NCBI GenBank assembly: GCA_003008705.1
Contig: PDUO01000088.1
Coordinates: forward strand, 27,783-91,782
Direction: 5' to 3'
DNA: 64,000 bases
Source of the DNA: Pezicula radicicola
Lineage: Eukaryota; Ascomycota; Leotiomycetes; Helotiales; Dermateaceae
The translations under genes and the position numbers were made by a program. Positions 12,995 to 25,139 of this stretch are shown in pieces (position 1 is the first letter of the stretch; each line of letters begins with the position of its first letter). Under the pieces are notes generated by a model, which had not been told where the DNA came from, made no database searches, and saw only the letters and a list, made by a program, of their open reading frames with translations.

Positions 12995-15900
12995 CTAGTA
13001 TCCTTCTTCGATAAGCCTCTCTGCCACGTCAATATTGCTCTCTTTGACTACCATCTCTAACGAGCTACAACCGGCTAGTAACCGTGCATTAAAAAAGTTA
13101 AGGTCCCGTTCGAAGAGTAGGTTCATGCAATCGATGGATGACACAGATAGTACCTCGACAATCTCTGCTGTTGTCCATTCACACCTTTCTGAGTCCAGAA
13201 GTAGCTCTAATAGCCTAAAATTCAACTAGGCCGCTGCAATCTATAAGTATGTCTGGCTGGAGTGGTTCCGTGCACGAGGTGTCTTAGACTTCTTCGAAAG
13301 CGCCTGCAGTATGTTTACCTTCGAAGACGTACGGTAATGCAATAAATTGAGAGCTTTATAGATAGCTGTCTCCCTGATATAATCTTCCGGATCAACGTCT
13401 ACCCCTATATCTTTACTTATAAGCTATTCTACCACTTTGGTCACCGCGAACTCAGACGCTGTTATCAGTACCGTTTCGCCCCAACCAGCTCGAATGTTAA
13501 TAAGGTTAGCATCTGAACTAACTATAAGCCGGGCAAATTTCTAGGTTGTCGTAGGTGGCATGTAATAGGGTCCAACCCAACAGCTGCGGACTTGTCACAA
13601 CTATCCCTATCGTGGCACCCTTGCTAATAAGTTGGGAAACAGCTTTGAGATTTCTTTTATAAGCGGCTAAGAATATCGGCGTCCGACCGTCAAGGTCCTG
13701 GGCATCAATGTAAGCCGGCACTACGTGCTTGAATAATAGGGAGACCACGCTACCACTTCCCTTGTTATTATTAGTAGCGATATGTAGAGCTGTTTAGTTA
13801 TTCTTGTCGGCTATTGAGAGTAGAGAATCTAGTATATTAATACGATAGCTTTCAACGGTTTGATTAATAGTAGTGCCACTCACTTCATTAGTGGTAGAGG
13901 CAATGTCGGGTACACTGTCCTAGACATTCAACGATCTATTACATAGGTACTTTACTACTTCGAGGTTTCCCTAGGAGGCGGCAATGTATAGCAGTATCGA
14001 CCCTTCGTTATCAACGATAAGAGGGTTGCTGCCTCGGTCTAAAAGCACCTTAAGAACTTCTGGATACGCTGTGGTGAGATGTAACGCTGTCTTTTTATTC
14101 TTTATCTAAGCGTTAATAATGGTCTCCTGCTCCTGCTCCCTCGAACTTAGCATGGCCAGGGCGATCGATGAAGCTTTGTCTTGCTTAGAGACATTCATGA
14201 ACACGACGTAGAGTAGATTCCTTCCTTTAATGTTAGTTATAGTGAGATCTACTCCGTTAGCTAGGAGGAGCTGGACCGATTTGATGTTTATCGTAGCGGC
14301 GACATGAAGTAGAGTAGAGCCGTTTTGATCCAAGATCCTCTAGTCCACTGTCTTGACTTGTAATAGATGGCGGAGAATGTCTAGGTGTTCTACAGAGACA
14401 AGTAACGGCGTTTCCTTCTTACTATTTCTGGCGTTTATATTGATGTCTTCGGCGTGCAGAAGGGCCTCCAGGCTCTCCAGGCTCCCAAATGATGCCGCGT
14501 GGTGCAACGGGGTTTGTACATGTGTTCCTGATGTCTTGTTAACATTGGCTTTAGCAACAATGAGTCGATCGATGACTTGAGGATGATTCCGGATGGTGGT
14601 TTCTGAAAGCGGTGTTAGTCTGGTGGTTGGATCTACCTCGTTAGGGTCGGCTCTATATTCTTTGAGGAGGTAATCCACCACACTTAGGTGGCTGTTGCTG
14701 CAGGCTAGGTAAAGTGCAGTATTGGCGCTGCGGTACTCTTTCTCTTTATCGGCTGGAAGGTCTAATGTTGCGCCATTAGGCATAAACTTCATGACTTTCA
14801 AGGTCAGCAGCGAGCTATTCCTGGCAGCTAACAAGAACGGCATCATATCCTTGTCGACATTGTGATTATGACACCAGTCCAAAAGTAGTAAAACCATATC
14901 CAGGTATCCATTGCGACTGGCCTTGTTAAGTGCTAGCCCAACGTCGACTTTGAAATTACCCTCTTGAGTAGACGATGCATTACCGAGTCGGTTCAAGATT
15001 ACCTCAATGATGTCTCGATGGCTACCTACTGCCGCTATCTACAGTAGTGTTTCGCCGGACCAGTTTTACTTCTGGATCTCCTTATCACTATGAACAGCCA
15101 AAGCCTAAAGTGCCGTTTCAGTGTTACCACCCATACAAGCCAAGTGTAACAGGTGTTGCTTTCATCATCCAGTTCGTCCAGGGAGACACCGAGACCATGA
15201 AGCCATCGTGCGTCTTCTTTTCGTCCAGCGATAATGGAACCTCGTAAGAGAGTGGAATTGAGATTTTATTTTATTCTTTTACTACCCCTCTTCGTCTCTT
15301 CCTCTGTAGACTCTGTGTCTGCCTTGTCGCCCATATGGGTCGTTCGGCCTGTCGAGTCGGCACCTTCTTTGTTTCCTTCCTTATCCGTTATTTCAGTATT
15401 ACCGTCTTTAGTCTTTCGTTGGACCTGGTTTTCGTATATCCGTTTCAGGGTAGTATAATCGGGTTAATATTGCCATAGTAGAATACGTGAATGGGCAACA
15501 CTATATGTTGTCTTGTGATCCAGTAAGTTCTTGATGAGTGATATGTTGCTGTGGCCGCTTGCAAGAGCAAGGCTTAGAGCCATGTCGACTTTCTTCACGT
15601 CCTCCTTCTCAGCCTCGTCTACGAATCTGTCTACAATCCAGCTCAGGCCTTGGTCACAAACTACATTAAGTGGCGTCGGCTTATAAGGCTCTAGAGTAAT
15701 GAAAGGCAGTAGTTGTACTTGGAAGACTCTGTACCAAGATTAAAAAGATGTATTGTTTTTAAGAAGACCGATCACGGCTTAGTCGAGCTAGCGAAGCTCT
15801 TCTTCTATACTAGTAGCTTGTCGATAGTGTTCTGGCCAAAACCGACAAGTATAATAAAGGAACCTGAGACGGGGAGCACTTGGAATCGTCAAGTTGGCTG

Positions 15901-18617
15901 GGGTATTGATAATTGGTTCACGATCTTCCGTGAAATTCATAGTAGAGAGGTTCTTTTCGATATAATTCACACAGACAGCCGCCAGCTCTATATATAATTA
16001 CAACTTCAAGTTTCACTCCTCTAGCAAGAAATCTCGGGCTGAATAATGGTATAGGCTGACGTTGAATTTTTGCCTCGATACAAATGGTCCAGCAAAACGG
16101 TCCAGATCTCCAAAAGGGTCCCTCGAGATATTGTCGTCTAGGGTCGTTATATCCCCATTTGGATAATTGTGTGCAACCGCCGTGGCACAGCCAAGCTCGT
16201 CATTCTTAAGAGATCTAAAACCTCTGACGATCTAAGATAAGGTATCTATATTCCATCTATTATTCGCTTTTATTAAGTCAAAGTCTGTAATTGCGATCTT
16301 ATAAATCGCCCTTGCGATACCGGGAATCTTGTCCGGATCGTCCGTCTCTTGAGATGAATCTATGGTGGCGGTTTGTTTCCTTTTTTTATTGTTCAATACT
16401 AGAGCGTCTTGTAATTCTTAAACGACAGAAACCACCTAACTACGAGTTGAAATCGTGTCTCTCAATTTGAGGCCAAGTAGCTTGAGGAGAAGAGAAATAT
16501 CCAAGGGGGAATAGTCGATCTTTCCTCATGGCTTGGTCCAGGTCTTCGATTTTCTCTTAAATCACCTTTATCCCATCCGTCAAGATCGATCCAAAGTCTT
16601 CGCTTCTCTCGCAACTGAATGATGAAAGAGCACCGGGCTGACCATTTGCAGCCAGCTGAACCAAATCCCTCAAGAGGTTTACTTGTAAGCTCCCACTTGG
16701 GGAGTTGTGGGCAATGATGACGAATTCCGTGATGGGGAGACGCAGTAAAGCCGACATCAGTAATTCTAAGAGCTTGGCCCTGGATCTTCTAATCGACCTA
16801 TATTGTAAGGGATCCTTAAGTAAGGGAAATAATTCCGGCTTCTAGACAAGAGTTTCTGAGATCAAGTAGGCGAAAACTATACAATTCTGCTCTGATGTGG
16901 GTAACAAACACTCTTAGGGTAAATGAATCACGACGAGTGGAGAGCTCTTCTGTTTAAAGACCTCGCAAGGCAGTGACTTTAGCACCATCGCTCTCTCGCT
17001 ATTCATCCCGCCAACAAGGTAGATGATGGAAGTCGTGTCGTGAGTGAGGGCGGTTGCGTTGACATAATTTTGCCCATCAGGGACTTTACGGTTGTGGATA
17101 TGGACTCCGACACTAGTGATGAAGGGAGTGGAGGGTCAACCCACTCGGACTGACGTTGAAGGAACCAAGTTTCTTCAAGAAATCGTGACATATTTGATGG
17201 ACCTGACCACTGTTAGCCAATATCCATATCACGTACCCAAGCTAGGACTCACTGAATTCTGTATTGATGTCAGTTCTTAAAGCAGAAACTTGGAGATATC
17301 TTGCTTCCACTTGAGCTCTGGGTCCTGTTACTTCAAGTACAAGACGTTGAGACGATTGCGGATGGTCCTGAGCCCTTCATCTATCGCCTCGCTCTCTGCT
17401 AAGAACACTAAACTGGTCACGCTGAAAGCTACTTTGAGGAATTCTAGTATTGTAAGAGCTAGCCTCAGGGCCTGAAAGTAGAGTTAGTTTTCGTGCCATG
17501 GATCGCATTGGATTTCCCTACCTCCTGAACGATGAAAAAACCTAACCAATCTGCTATTAAAATGCGCCTCTTCCACTTCATAGGGTTAGTACATGCGCTA
17601 TAGCTCGGATACGCCGGTGTCTCAAATATACCTCGGTCTCATATCCGGAACGTTGAGAAATCTGCTGCAACAAACTACGGGCCGAGTCTTTTAGAATTCG
17701 CTCTCTTTCGACTTTATCACGTTCTTGTTCCCACGTCGCTGTTCTGCTCCTACTTCCTTTCGCCTCTTCTTGAGAGCGGCTAATCTCCAGGATGGTAGTA
17801 AAGACCTGTTCGTTATACGATAGAGGAGATCTTCGTCACTGGGCAATACTCTCTTTGATAACCTTTCTAATCTACATTTGTCCTTGAATATAATCCTCGA
17901 CGCCGAGGGTGTGAACGGTGCTTCCTGATGAGTATTCTACGCATGTTCCGGGGATCTTCTCAGGATCCAGCTCCACCGCCGCCGAGTTGCCCTCTTTCAC
18001 ATGGCGGAATTGACAAATTTTGCTTTTGTCAACAAAAGAAGGTACAAGATTCTCCAGCGCTACTTCTATACCAACAAGCCAAATCTTGAACAAAGTCAAC
18101 GACTAAGTCTATTTATACACAGCCTGGAACTTACTTATATAGCCTCTGATATCGCTCTCGCAAAGCAAGTTCGAGGTAATTATTAGTGTCTTTATTTTGT
18201 TTTGATCGATCAGCGGCATTGTTGTTGTCATTGACGGCCACACTAGTAGTCTTCTTAGCCCATGACGGTCGTCGTTCACTCCTGTAAAACCGCCCAAACA
18301 TCCGATTCGAAATAACCAATAGTTAAGGGGCTTGAGAAGCTAATTCAATATTTGGCAAGATTCGACGGCACAGTGAAGGTGAGGTGATTGGTAGACGAGG
18401 AAGTTTGAAGGTAAATCTAGCGCACTGCTTGAAAGAGCACAAAAGAATGTCCAAGGACTAAAGCGGTCCTGAGAGAGGCCTTGGGATCTTGCCTTGCCAC
18501 TTAGAGAATTTCAACCGCTGTCATTGAGTTGCTCCCGCGAGGATCTTCTAATGCCACAATGATGGCAGCGGCTGGTGAGTTAGCGGACGTGTCGAAAGTG
18601 TCGAAAGTGGGCGGCAT
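12995..18617 (-). pseudogene. NACHT-type NLR with ankyrin repeats, heavily mutated
   Basis: A coding sequence of about 5.6 kb can be followed on the minus strand from an ATG at 18617 (MPPTFDTFDTSANS) down to 12997, mostly in long aligned blocks separated by TAA, TAG and TGA. An N-terminal part includes FKIWLVGIEVALENLV (about 18090). The NTPase region follows, with LMSALLRLPITEFVIIAHNS (about 16760) in the place of Walker B and SSFSCERSED after it. A winged-helix-like block ends SLYHYSARDFLLEE (about 16040). After FLYYTCRFWPEHYRQATS (about 15850) and a charged linker come at least seven ankyrin units (14996-12995), such as TPLHHAASFGSLESLEALL. I see no convincing P-loop. NLRs of this form act in fungal non-self recognition and programmed cell death. 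This copy cannot be expressed as one protein. Confidence 0.8.
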
Positions 18618-18762
18618 GTTGACGCAAAGCATCAACCCCACCAAGACATCTAAACCACTGTTAGCTAATAGTATCAATCAATTGTCGATGACTACTAATA
18701 CACTCCTGCCTCGGCCGAGATTTTAGCCTGGCTACACAGCACCATCTCCTCCTCGTCTGGTG

Positions 18763-19422
18763 TTACAACAATACTGATACTTGTATGTCCGGAATAACGC
18801 TGCTTTTCTTGTTTTCTGCCGTGAACAGATGAACCCCGTTGCGTTTCTTCCCTTCTCTGTAAGTTTCCCCTGTGAGCCATGCCCGGTCCAACACTCGTTT
18901 GTCGCTGTCAGTCTGCTCCCAATTCCTATTTACATCAACGCCGACGGGCGAGCCAGGCGGCTTCGCGTTGATGCCGAGGTTCCAACCGCCCTTCTCCTCG
19001 ACTTTGAACTCGTATTCGTCCAAAGTATAGTCTCCGTCGGGCCACAACGCAATAACTTGTGGGGTATAAGCGGAGCGCTTCTTGCTGTCAGAGAAGCTCA
19101 GCATGACGCTGACGCTCTCCAAACGGCGGTGCTTTGTGAAGTAGAAGAATCGAAATCGAAAGAGAACCAGCGTCGCCGGCTTTCCATTTGACGTCTTTCC
19201 TCTGATGACATCGGTGACTTCTATCTGGAGTCGAAGGCCGGCGACAAGGCTGTCGACGATAAACTTATCCTCGAACTCGTCGTCGTCGAGGTGAAAGGAC
19301 GTCACGTCCGGGATGGAGAATAAGTCAAACGAGACCACATTATCGCCCTCAAGGACCAGAGTGATGGAACTTTCAGTAGCCTCTTCGTCCATGATGATTT
19401 TAGATGTGGAGTTTAGAGCCAT
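18763..19422 (-). CDS. Uncharacterised beta-rich protein, intact ORF
   Basis: A 219-residue frame from ATG 19422 to TAA 18763 with no stop, in an area where every neighbour is broken. The sequence is acidic and predicted-strand-rich: an N-terminal half with DNVVSFDLFSIPDVTSFHLD, a central FRFRFFYF, and a C-terminal half with WNLGINAKPPGSPVGVDVN, TGETYREGKKRNG and ENKKSSVIPDIQVSVLL. The last block resembles the end of a domain common in uncharacterised fungal proteins, where ENK...GIP...VLLKR is usual. The TAA may replace a CAA, so the true protein could once have been a little longer. There is no signal peptide, membrane segment or known catalytic motif. It lies directly upstream of the NLR relic on the same strand and 1 kb from the divergent subtilase relic. 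Confidence 0.5.
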   Translation of the reverse strand: MALNSTSKIIMDEEATESSITLVLEGDNVVSFDLFSIPDVTSFHLDDDEFEDKFIVDSLVAGLRLQIEVTDVIRGKTSNGKPATLVLFRFRFFYFTKHRRLESVSVMLSFSDSKKRSAYTPQVIALWPDGDYTLDEYEFKVEEKGGWNLGINAKPPGSPVGVDVNRNWEQTDSDKRVLDRAWLTGETYREGKKRNGVHLFTAENKKSSVIPDIQVSVLL

Positions 19423-20428
19423 AAGTGTTTTCGCGATTCAAATCGTTTGTGATGTCCTGGTAATAGGAAGTGGGGCTTGCAACGACGGGGACAGAACGGC
19501 ATAGAAGAATGCTATTAGTGATTCCCCGAATTTCCCAAGGACGCCGGTGGATTCGTCAATGAACAGTGAACTGATAAGGCGTAGGGGGAAACACTATCGT
19601 GTCCAATCACCCGTTACCACGTTTGGCGCTATAGATGCGACCTTTCAGCTACAATGAATATTTGATGCCGTGTATTGATGCTGTGTATCCCCAGATTTTA
19701 CACAAGATATACCACTTACACCCTGAAAAATCCCACAGTGTAACACGGCTCGCGTCGTGCATTAGCTTCTATCCCATGAATATACTCCGTACTGTGGGGG
19801 CAAAGCGTAGGACGCCCTGGACGTGGTTTATACCCAGCTTTCAAGCTAGCTTTTCCCGTTGTACGAGAAGGGGGGCCGCTTCCCATATTGGGATTGCTGT
19901 GTTTTAGTCCTAGCTGGTACATCAGAGCGAGCGTGTTGTTGATAATAGAATGGGGTTATCGAGTCTAAGGTCTAGATATGGTGCAGCTTATGTTTGGAGC
20001 CTCCGAGTCCCTCGTCCGCTAGAATTATAGAATACTTATATGTACCATGAAGCCGTCGTGGAAGGTTGAGAAGACACCTAACGAGACTGCCAAAAGAAAC
20101 ACTGAAGCCAAGTGCATGCTTTCAAGGCGGCTTTATTAGCACAGGTATCTACATACCTAACTAACTACTTACCTCTACCTCCTTCCTACCAAGGCACTGA
20201 TCCATCCACAGACGGCAAAACAGCCCTCTCACCAAGTCTCACTAGAGTCTTGCAAGCTCAATTATCCCGTACCTGAAATTTACAAGCTATTTCGCAATAG
20301 GCCAGCCGCCAAACCTTGTAAAAAAGGGGCTTTCTCTACCGTGGCGACTGCGGGAGACTAAGAGGGAGAAAATCGGCCAAAGACACAAGGATATCTTAGA
20401 AGGCCTCGGCACCACCGAAGCATCGTCC
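19423..20428. other. Divergent intergenic region
   Basis: About 1 kb between the minus-strand unknown ORF and the plus-strand subtilase relic, so it probably held both promoters. I see no further gene; short open frames here have no recognisable content. Confidence 0.5.
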
Positions 20429-23391
20429 ATGGCAGATTATCTTGAGCCCTTCAAGAGTACTATCGACAAGAGGAGTGATAGAGATGAGACCTTACTTCAT
20501 TATATCTTAGTCAGACTACAATGGGAGTATAAGCTTGCCGAGCAGGAGAAGAAGGAAGCCTTGGCCGATCTACCAAGCTCCGCTCATCTCATGGAACCCA
20601 CCGACAAGGGAGACTTAATTTGGGGTTTGGACAAGGGGACTGAGCCTACGCAAATAGACTGGACCGATTTATTAAAGTCGCTTTTTCAATGGGTCTTGTT
20701 TCGTTATCCCCACCTCCTCAAAACCTCCAACGTAGACTCCAAAAACTTATTCCAGGTCATGCTGACGGCTACCCCTCCGTGCTTGGAGGTTATTTTCTGG
20801 GCCATGGATCTTATTCTCCTCGATGAGTCTCTAGAAAAATATTTCTCTTCAATTAGCTACACATCGGCTATTCATGATGGGCGCGACGTTAAACTGAACC
20901 TACCGCTGACGGAATACATCTCCGATCGTATTGAAGGGCGAGGAGTTAGTAAGGACTTGGGCCCTGAAGTCCCCATCGAACCCGAAAGTTCCGTGGATCC
21001 CCACCCCTCTGATCCCTGTATTCATGTCTTGTTCCCTGATCGTAGGGCATTTGTCGACTCGCTGAAAAAGATAAACGGGGATTTGGTAAACACCGTGAAG
21101 GATGTCCTGACGAAGATGTAACCGTCGGAGTTGTTTGACGCTCTAATACGCAACTTTCACCTGGATGAAAGCGTCAAAGCTGTCGAAAAACTCGTTCGAC
21201 TGTACCGCGATATCCAGATCTCAAATCACGCAGTTTCTACCCAACCCATATGGAGCAAGGAACTAGGAAAGCCGTCGCTTCACTTCGCAGTGGAGAGCCT
21301 GAATCGGTCGGCCACGGCCAAGGACGTAACCCTCTCGCATCTTCGTTCTATTATCGAACAACTCCTGTATTATGATGTGGAGGCCATACACACCGTATAT
21401 GATGGGAAGACTCTATATGACATATTGCTTGAGTACACAGGGGAAGCCATGGATGACAGAGACGCCGTAGTGGAGATGTTCAAGTTCCATTACATTAGCG
21501 ATTCATCCTTGACTCGTCATAAGGAGAAGTACCTATATCCCAAGACCCAAGAATCGAGAAGGTAGGCCATAGTGTACTGGAATAGTCACCTCGAGCTGAG
21601 CTAATAGCGTGCAACATTCTTCAGTCAAAAATATCGAGTTCGATGTACGCGAAGAGAGAACGCCAATTAACAAGGCATACATGGCGAATCTAGAGTCCCT
21701 CAACCAAACATACGAGACCATCTTGTAGGACACGGACCTTCCACCGTATCCGAGGGAGACTTCGAAAGAAGCAGGCTCAGGAGAGCATCGACAGCCCTGC
21801 ACTGCGTACATGCCTGTATTGAGATCGCTGCATAAGGTCGCAAACGTGCAAAGGATCCTTAAGCTCTCGGTGGATGATCTTGATAACCCCCACACGGACA
21901 GAGCGATCATCGAAGCAATGAAGGGGGAGGGCACGAAGGGCATCAGGGTAGATAAATGGGATTGGGCGAAGAGGGACATGAGTAGCGCGATTATATTTAC
22001 CGCAGCTCCTGACGTTGAGACTGTGAACCTCTACTGGAGCGGTAACAACGCAATTCTCCAAGCTTGGCTCTACGAGGACACCAGGAAACTCGAGAGGGTT
22101 TGTCTCCTCTCATTTACAGGGCCACAACTTCTGAAAAGCATCCATGCTCACTGTTTCTGTTTAGTTGAAAACCTTAAGAGTCATAGTGTTACCTGTAAGC
22201 CCCTGTAGCACCTCCCCCTTGTGCAGGTAGCTGACTTCTTACTAGGGCAATGAGACCGACGATGCCCTCACCGATAGCTTCAACAAATTTCATGACAAAA
22301 ATGGATGAAGTCTACCCGCGTGTGGAGGTTGTCATGGGAAAACCCAAGACAGCGGAAAAGCCCGTGCAGCCTGTAGGTCTCAATGACAAAGACGGGGAAT
22401 CGACGAAGTTCCAGTGAGTTTTCCAGAACGTTGCTCACACTAAGAGCCACCAGCTCTCTGTGCTAACGAAAGTGGCAAACAGGCACGAATAGCTGAAACA
22501 CATCCAAACGTTTTGCACGGAATTCAAGAATACAATCCAAAGACACCGGATAGGAGAGAAGTCACCCCCAGCCGGCCCGTAAGAATCACTCTTTTGGACG
22601 ATGGCGTGGCTTTCAGTGATGATATCTCCATCCAGGGTGGCAATTCTTTCTACAAGTCGGCAAATGGCTCTGGCTTCCGCCAGTTTTGGATCGCTCCTGG
22701 CCCCCACGGGACGGTCATGGCTCGTTTCATCACCAAAGTCTACCCGTGCCCGTATACGGAGCTCTACACAGTGAGACTGAATAACGCCATGGTCAGCAGC
22801 TCAAAGTTCACAATCAGGTCCTACGCTGAGGTATATACACTACTCTCCTTCCTCCGCTCGCACTACATGCAACACGTCTCGCAAAGGCTAAATTCACATC
22901 TAGGCAATCGAGTAAGCTCTAGAGAAATACGATTCCGACATCATCTCGATGAGTTGGTCATTCAACCCGAACAACCACGCCGACGAACAGGCGTGGGTGG
23001 ACTGGTTCAAGGTAGCCGTGGAAAGGGCCGTGAGACGCAACAAGATCGTATTCACGTCCCTGGACGACCAGGCAACGGGAAGCGAACGCGACAAGCTCTT
23101 CCCCTTGTCCATCACAGGCGTCATCAAGGTGGGCTCAGCCACCATCCTCGGCAAGCCGTCAGACGTCAACAACCCTTTGGTGTGTACGACTACATCTTTC
23201 CGGGCGAGAAGGTACTGGACGAGGACAACTACTACATCAATAGGAGCTCGGTGGCGACGGCCATCGTAGCTGGCCTGGCCGGGCTCATCATATATTGTAT
23301 TGACCTGAGAACGACAATAGAGGCCACCAAACCTGCATTTACTAGCCATGCGAGACAGGCAAAACATGATAACAGCCTTCAACAAGCTTAA
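20429..23391 (+). pseudogene. Ankyrin-like/subtilisin (S8) protein, broken
   Basis: The ATG at 20429 opens a long helical, ankyrin-like N-terminal region (DETLLHYILVRL; KPSLHFAVESL; DGKTLYDILLEY), interrupted by TAA at 21118-21120. A likely intron begins near 21560 (donor GTAGGC, acceptor TTCAG near 21625). Further stops are TAG 21726-21728, TGA 22415-22417 and TAG 22490-22492, each replacing a plausible Gln or Trp. The S8 domain follows after a frameshift near 22555: LLDDGV (catalytic Asp, 22597-22602), PHGTVMA (His 22705-22707), and SSVATA (Ser 23248-23250) after an intron near 22831-22904 and another frameshift near 23180. The full catalytic triad is present. Fungal proteins with ankyrin-like and S8 regions are linked to NLR-type systems by family knowledge. 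Here the gene is divergent from the NLR relic at 18617. Confidence 0.8.
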
Positions 23392-23539
23392 GCTTGAAGG
23401 GTATGACAAGTATCCACATCCAAGGCAGTATTTCAACGGTCCTAGCACACATCCCGACAATTCAGGGTGGAAGAAGCAACTAGACAGAATTGTCATTAGC
23501 CTTAGCTTTTAATGAAATGGCCTATTAATTAAGTACCTC

Positions 23540-24463
23540 GCTCGACACTCTGTGTTAAAACGGCCAATGTAATAACATACTCGCAAATTCACTAGGCAGT
23601 CCAAAACATCCACAACCTCCTGAATTCAGACTTGCATCCTTTTCCTCCTGCGTCTTCGCCAGTAGAGGTCGGCGGAATAGATGATTACGTTCTCGTAGAG
23701 TATTGTCAGAATTTCGCTCATGTATTCGAGCGAGATGTTGCTTCATTGTAATGTTGGGGGAAAATGTTATATTACCAAGGCCCAAAGGTTCGAATACATT
23801 TTTCGAAAAGTAGGATTTAAGCGAGTGCCTAGATACGCGCTCAATCAGTTTACCTACCCAATCCATAGTCGTCCTGTACTGGAATTTTATGCCCGGCTGG
23901 TTGACCAATAGTCTATCAAGAATCTCATTAGGATCGAAGTCGTCTATACCAACCAGCCGAGCCCAGTTTATAAGTTTTTTGTCTTCGAAGGCATAGCCAA
24001 AGCCAGCTACTCGTTTTTAGGTTTCATAGTTCTAGTACCTTCAAAGATTTATATACTAGTATACGACATCAGTATACGCAAAGTGATGGGTCTTGCCTTT
24101 TCTACCAATACATATGTGCCATCTGCATTTTCTTGCAATATCTTCACATCCCGTAACTCAGGTGATAAAGTCTCTAATTGCTTGTAATAATCCAAATTCA
24201 AAAGTTCCTGCTCAATTAATTGTATATATACGATGCTCGTAATAAGCTTGGTACATGATGCAAGCCAGAAAAATGTCTCCTCTAATAGGAGTGGTTGTCG
24301 GGAGACCAGTCGTTCCAGATGCATGAGAGAATAGTTCATCATAACGATCAACGCCGTAAAAGACGACGCCAGGAAAGGAGTTGGGTGGTTTCCCCAAGCG
24401 ACCATCAATGAACTGCTTAATCTCTCCAGCGGCTTCTGGCATAATTGATGGCAGCGGCATCAT
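23540..24463 (-). pseudogene. Serine beta-lactamase/transpeptidase-like protein, truncated and frameshifted
   Basis: Reading leftwards from 24463, the N-terminal block has FIDGRLGKPPNSFPGVVFYG and ends with HASGTTGLPTTTPI. A one-base frameshift near 24275 leads to FFWLASCTKLITSI, which holds the class C-type SxxK nucleophile (Ser codon 24256-24258). After RPITLRILMSYT an intron (donor GTATAT, acceptor GAGTAG, about 24000-24055) leads to GFGYAFEDKKLINWARLVG and PGIKFQYRTTMDWVGKLIER, the YxN region, here with Thr instead of Asn. The gene stops after GGCGCFGLPSEFA, before the expected KTG-like motif, so about the last 80-100 residues are missing. Fungal members are usually esterases or of unknown substrate. 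Confidence 0.75.
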
Positions 24464-25139
24464 ATAGGCTGCAATAGAGATCGTGTGGAAAAATTATAGT
24501 GCCACTTGAATTTACAAAAACTAGGCCTTCAGTGTGATCGTCAATAAAGAATTGTAGTTCTTTTTTTTATACGAACTGTTTAAGTTTGGTCGGCATTTCT
24601 ACGTTATAATAATGAAAAGAGGGATAACACAAGGTTGGCGTGTAATAGCAAGATTAGGGTTAATAATATTTTTTTTTAATTATTAAAATTTAATAGTTAT
24701 TAAGTCCATAACTCTATAACTAAACCTCAGGGCTTCTACTCGCACCCTAACCTACATCTGGCAGTGTAGCGATTTGTCTAGATTTCGTTAGAGTAGAAAA
24801 TCTTTTAGCTGCATCCTATCCGCTGCGGATGCATTATAACGAAGCCAGCAAGGCTATGCAAGAACCACCGAGTTGTACCAATGCAAGGCAAAGCATTTCC
24901 ACAGCCGTATGGCGCATTGCTCGAGGCAGAAATTAAGGTGGGCATTATAAATACTTAGGAGGGCGGCAAGTTCCTATATTGAAAACTGTATCCGCCTCAA
25001 TCTTTCTTTTATTCTCCAACAGTAGGCATAGATCCAACTTCGCTTATGTTGTCAGTTGTTGGCTCGGTGGAATTACTGCGCAGGAAAGTAGACCGTTGAA
25101 AGAGACAACGTTCCTCAAACTGTTTTTCTCCACTAACAG
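24464..25139. other. AT-rich DNA; lost 5' exon of the pseudokinase
   Basis: Positions 24650-24720 are almost pure A/T. The sequence just before 25140 ends in a good intron acceptor (CTAACAG), so an upstream exon of the next gene once lay here, but I cannot read it. Confidence 0.4.
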
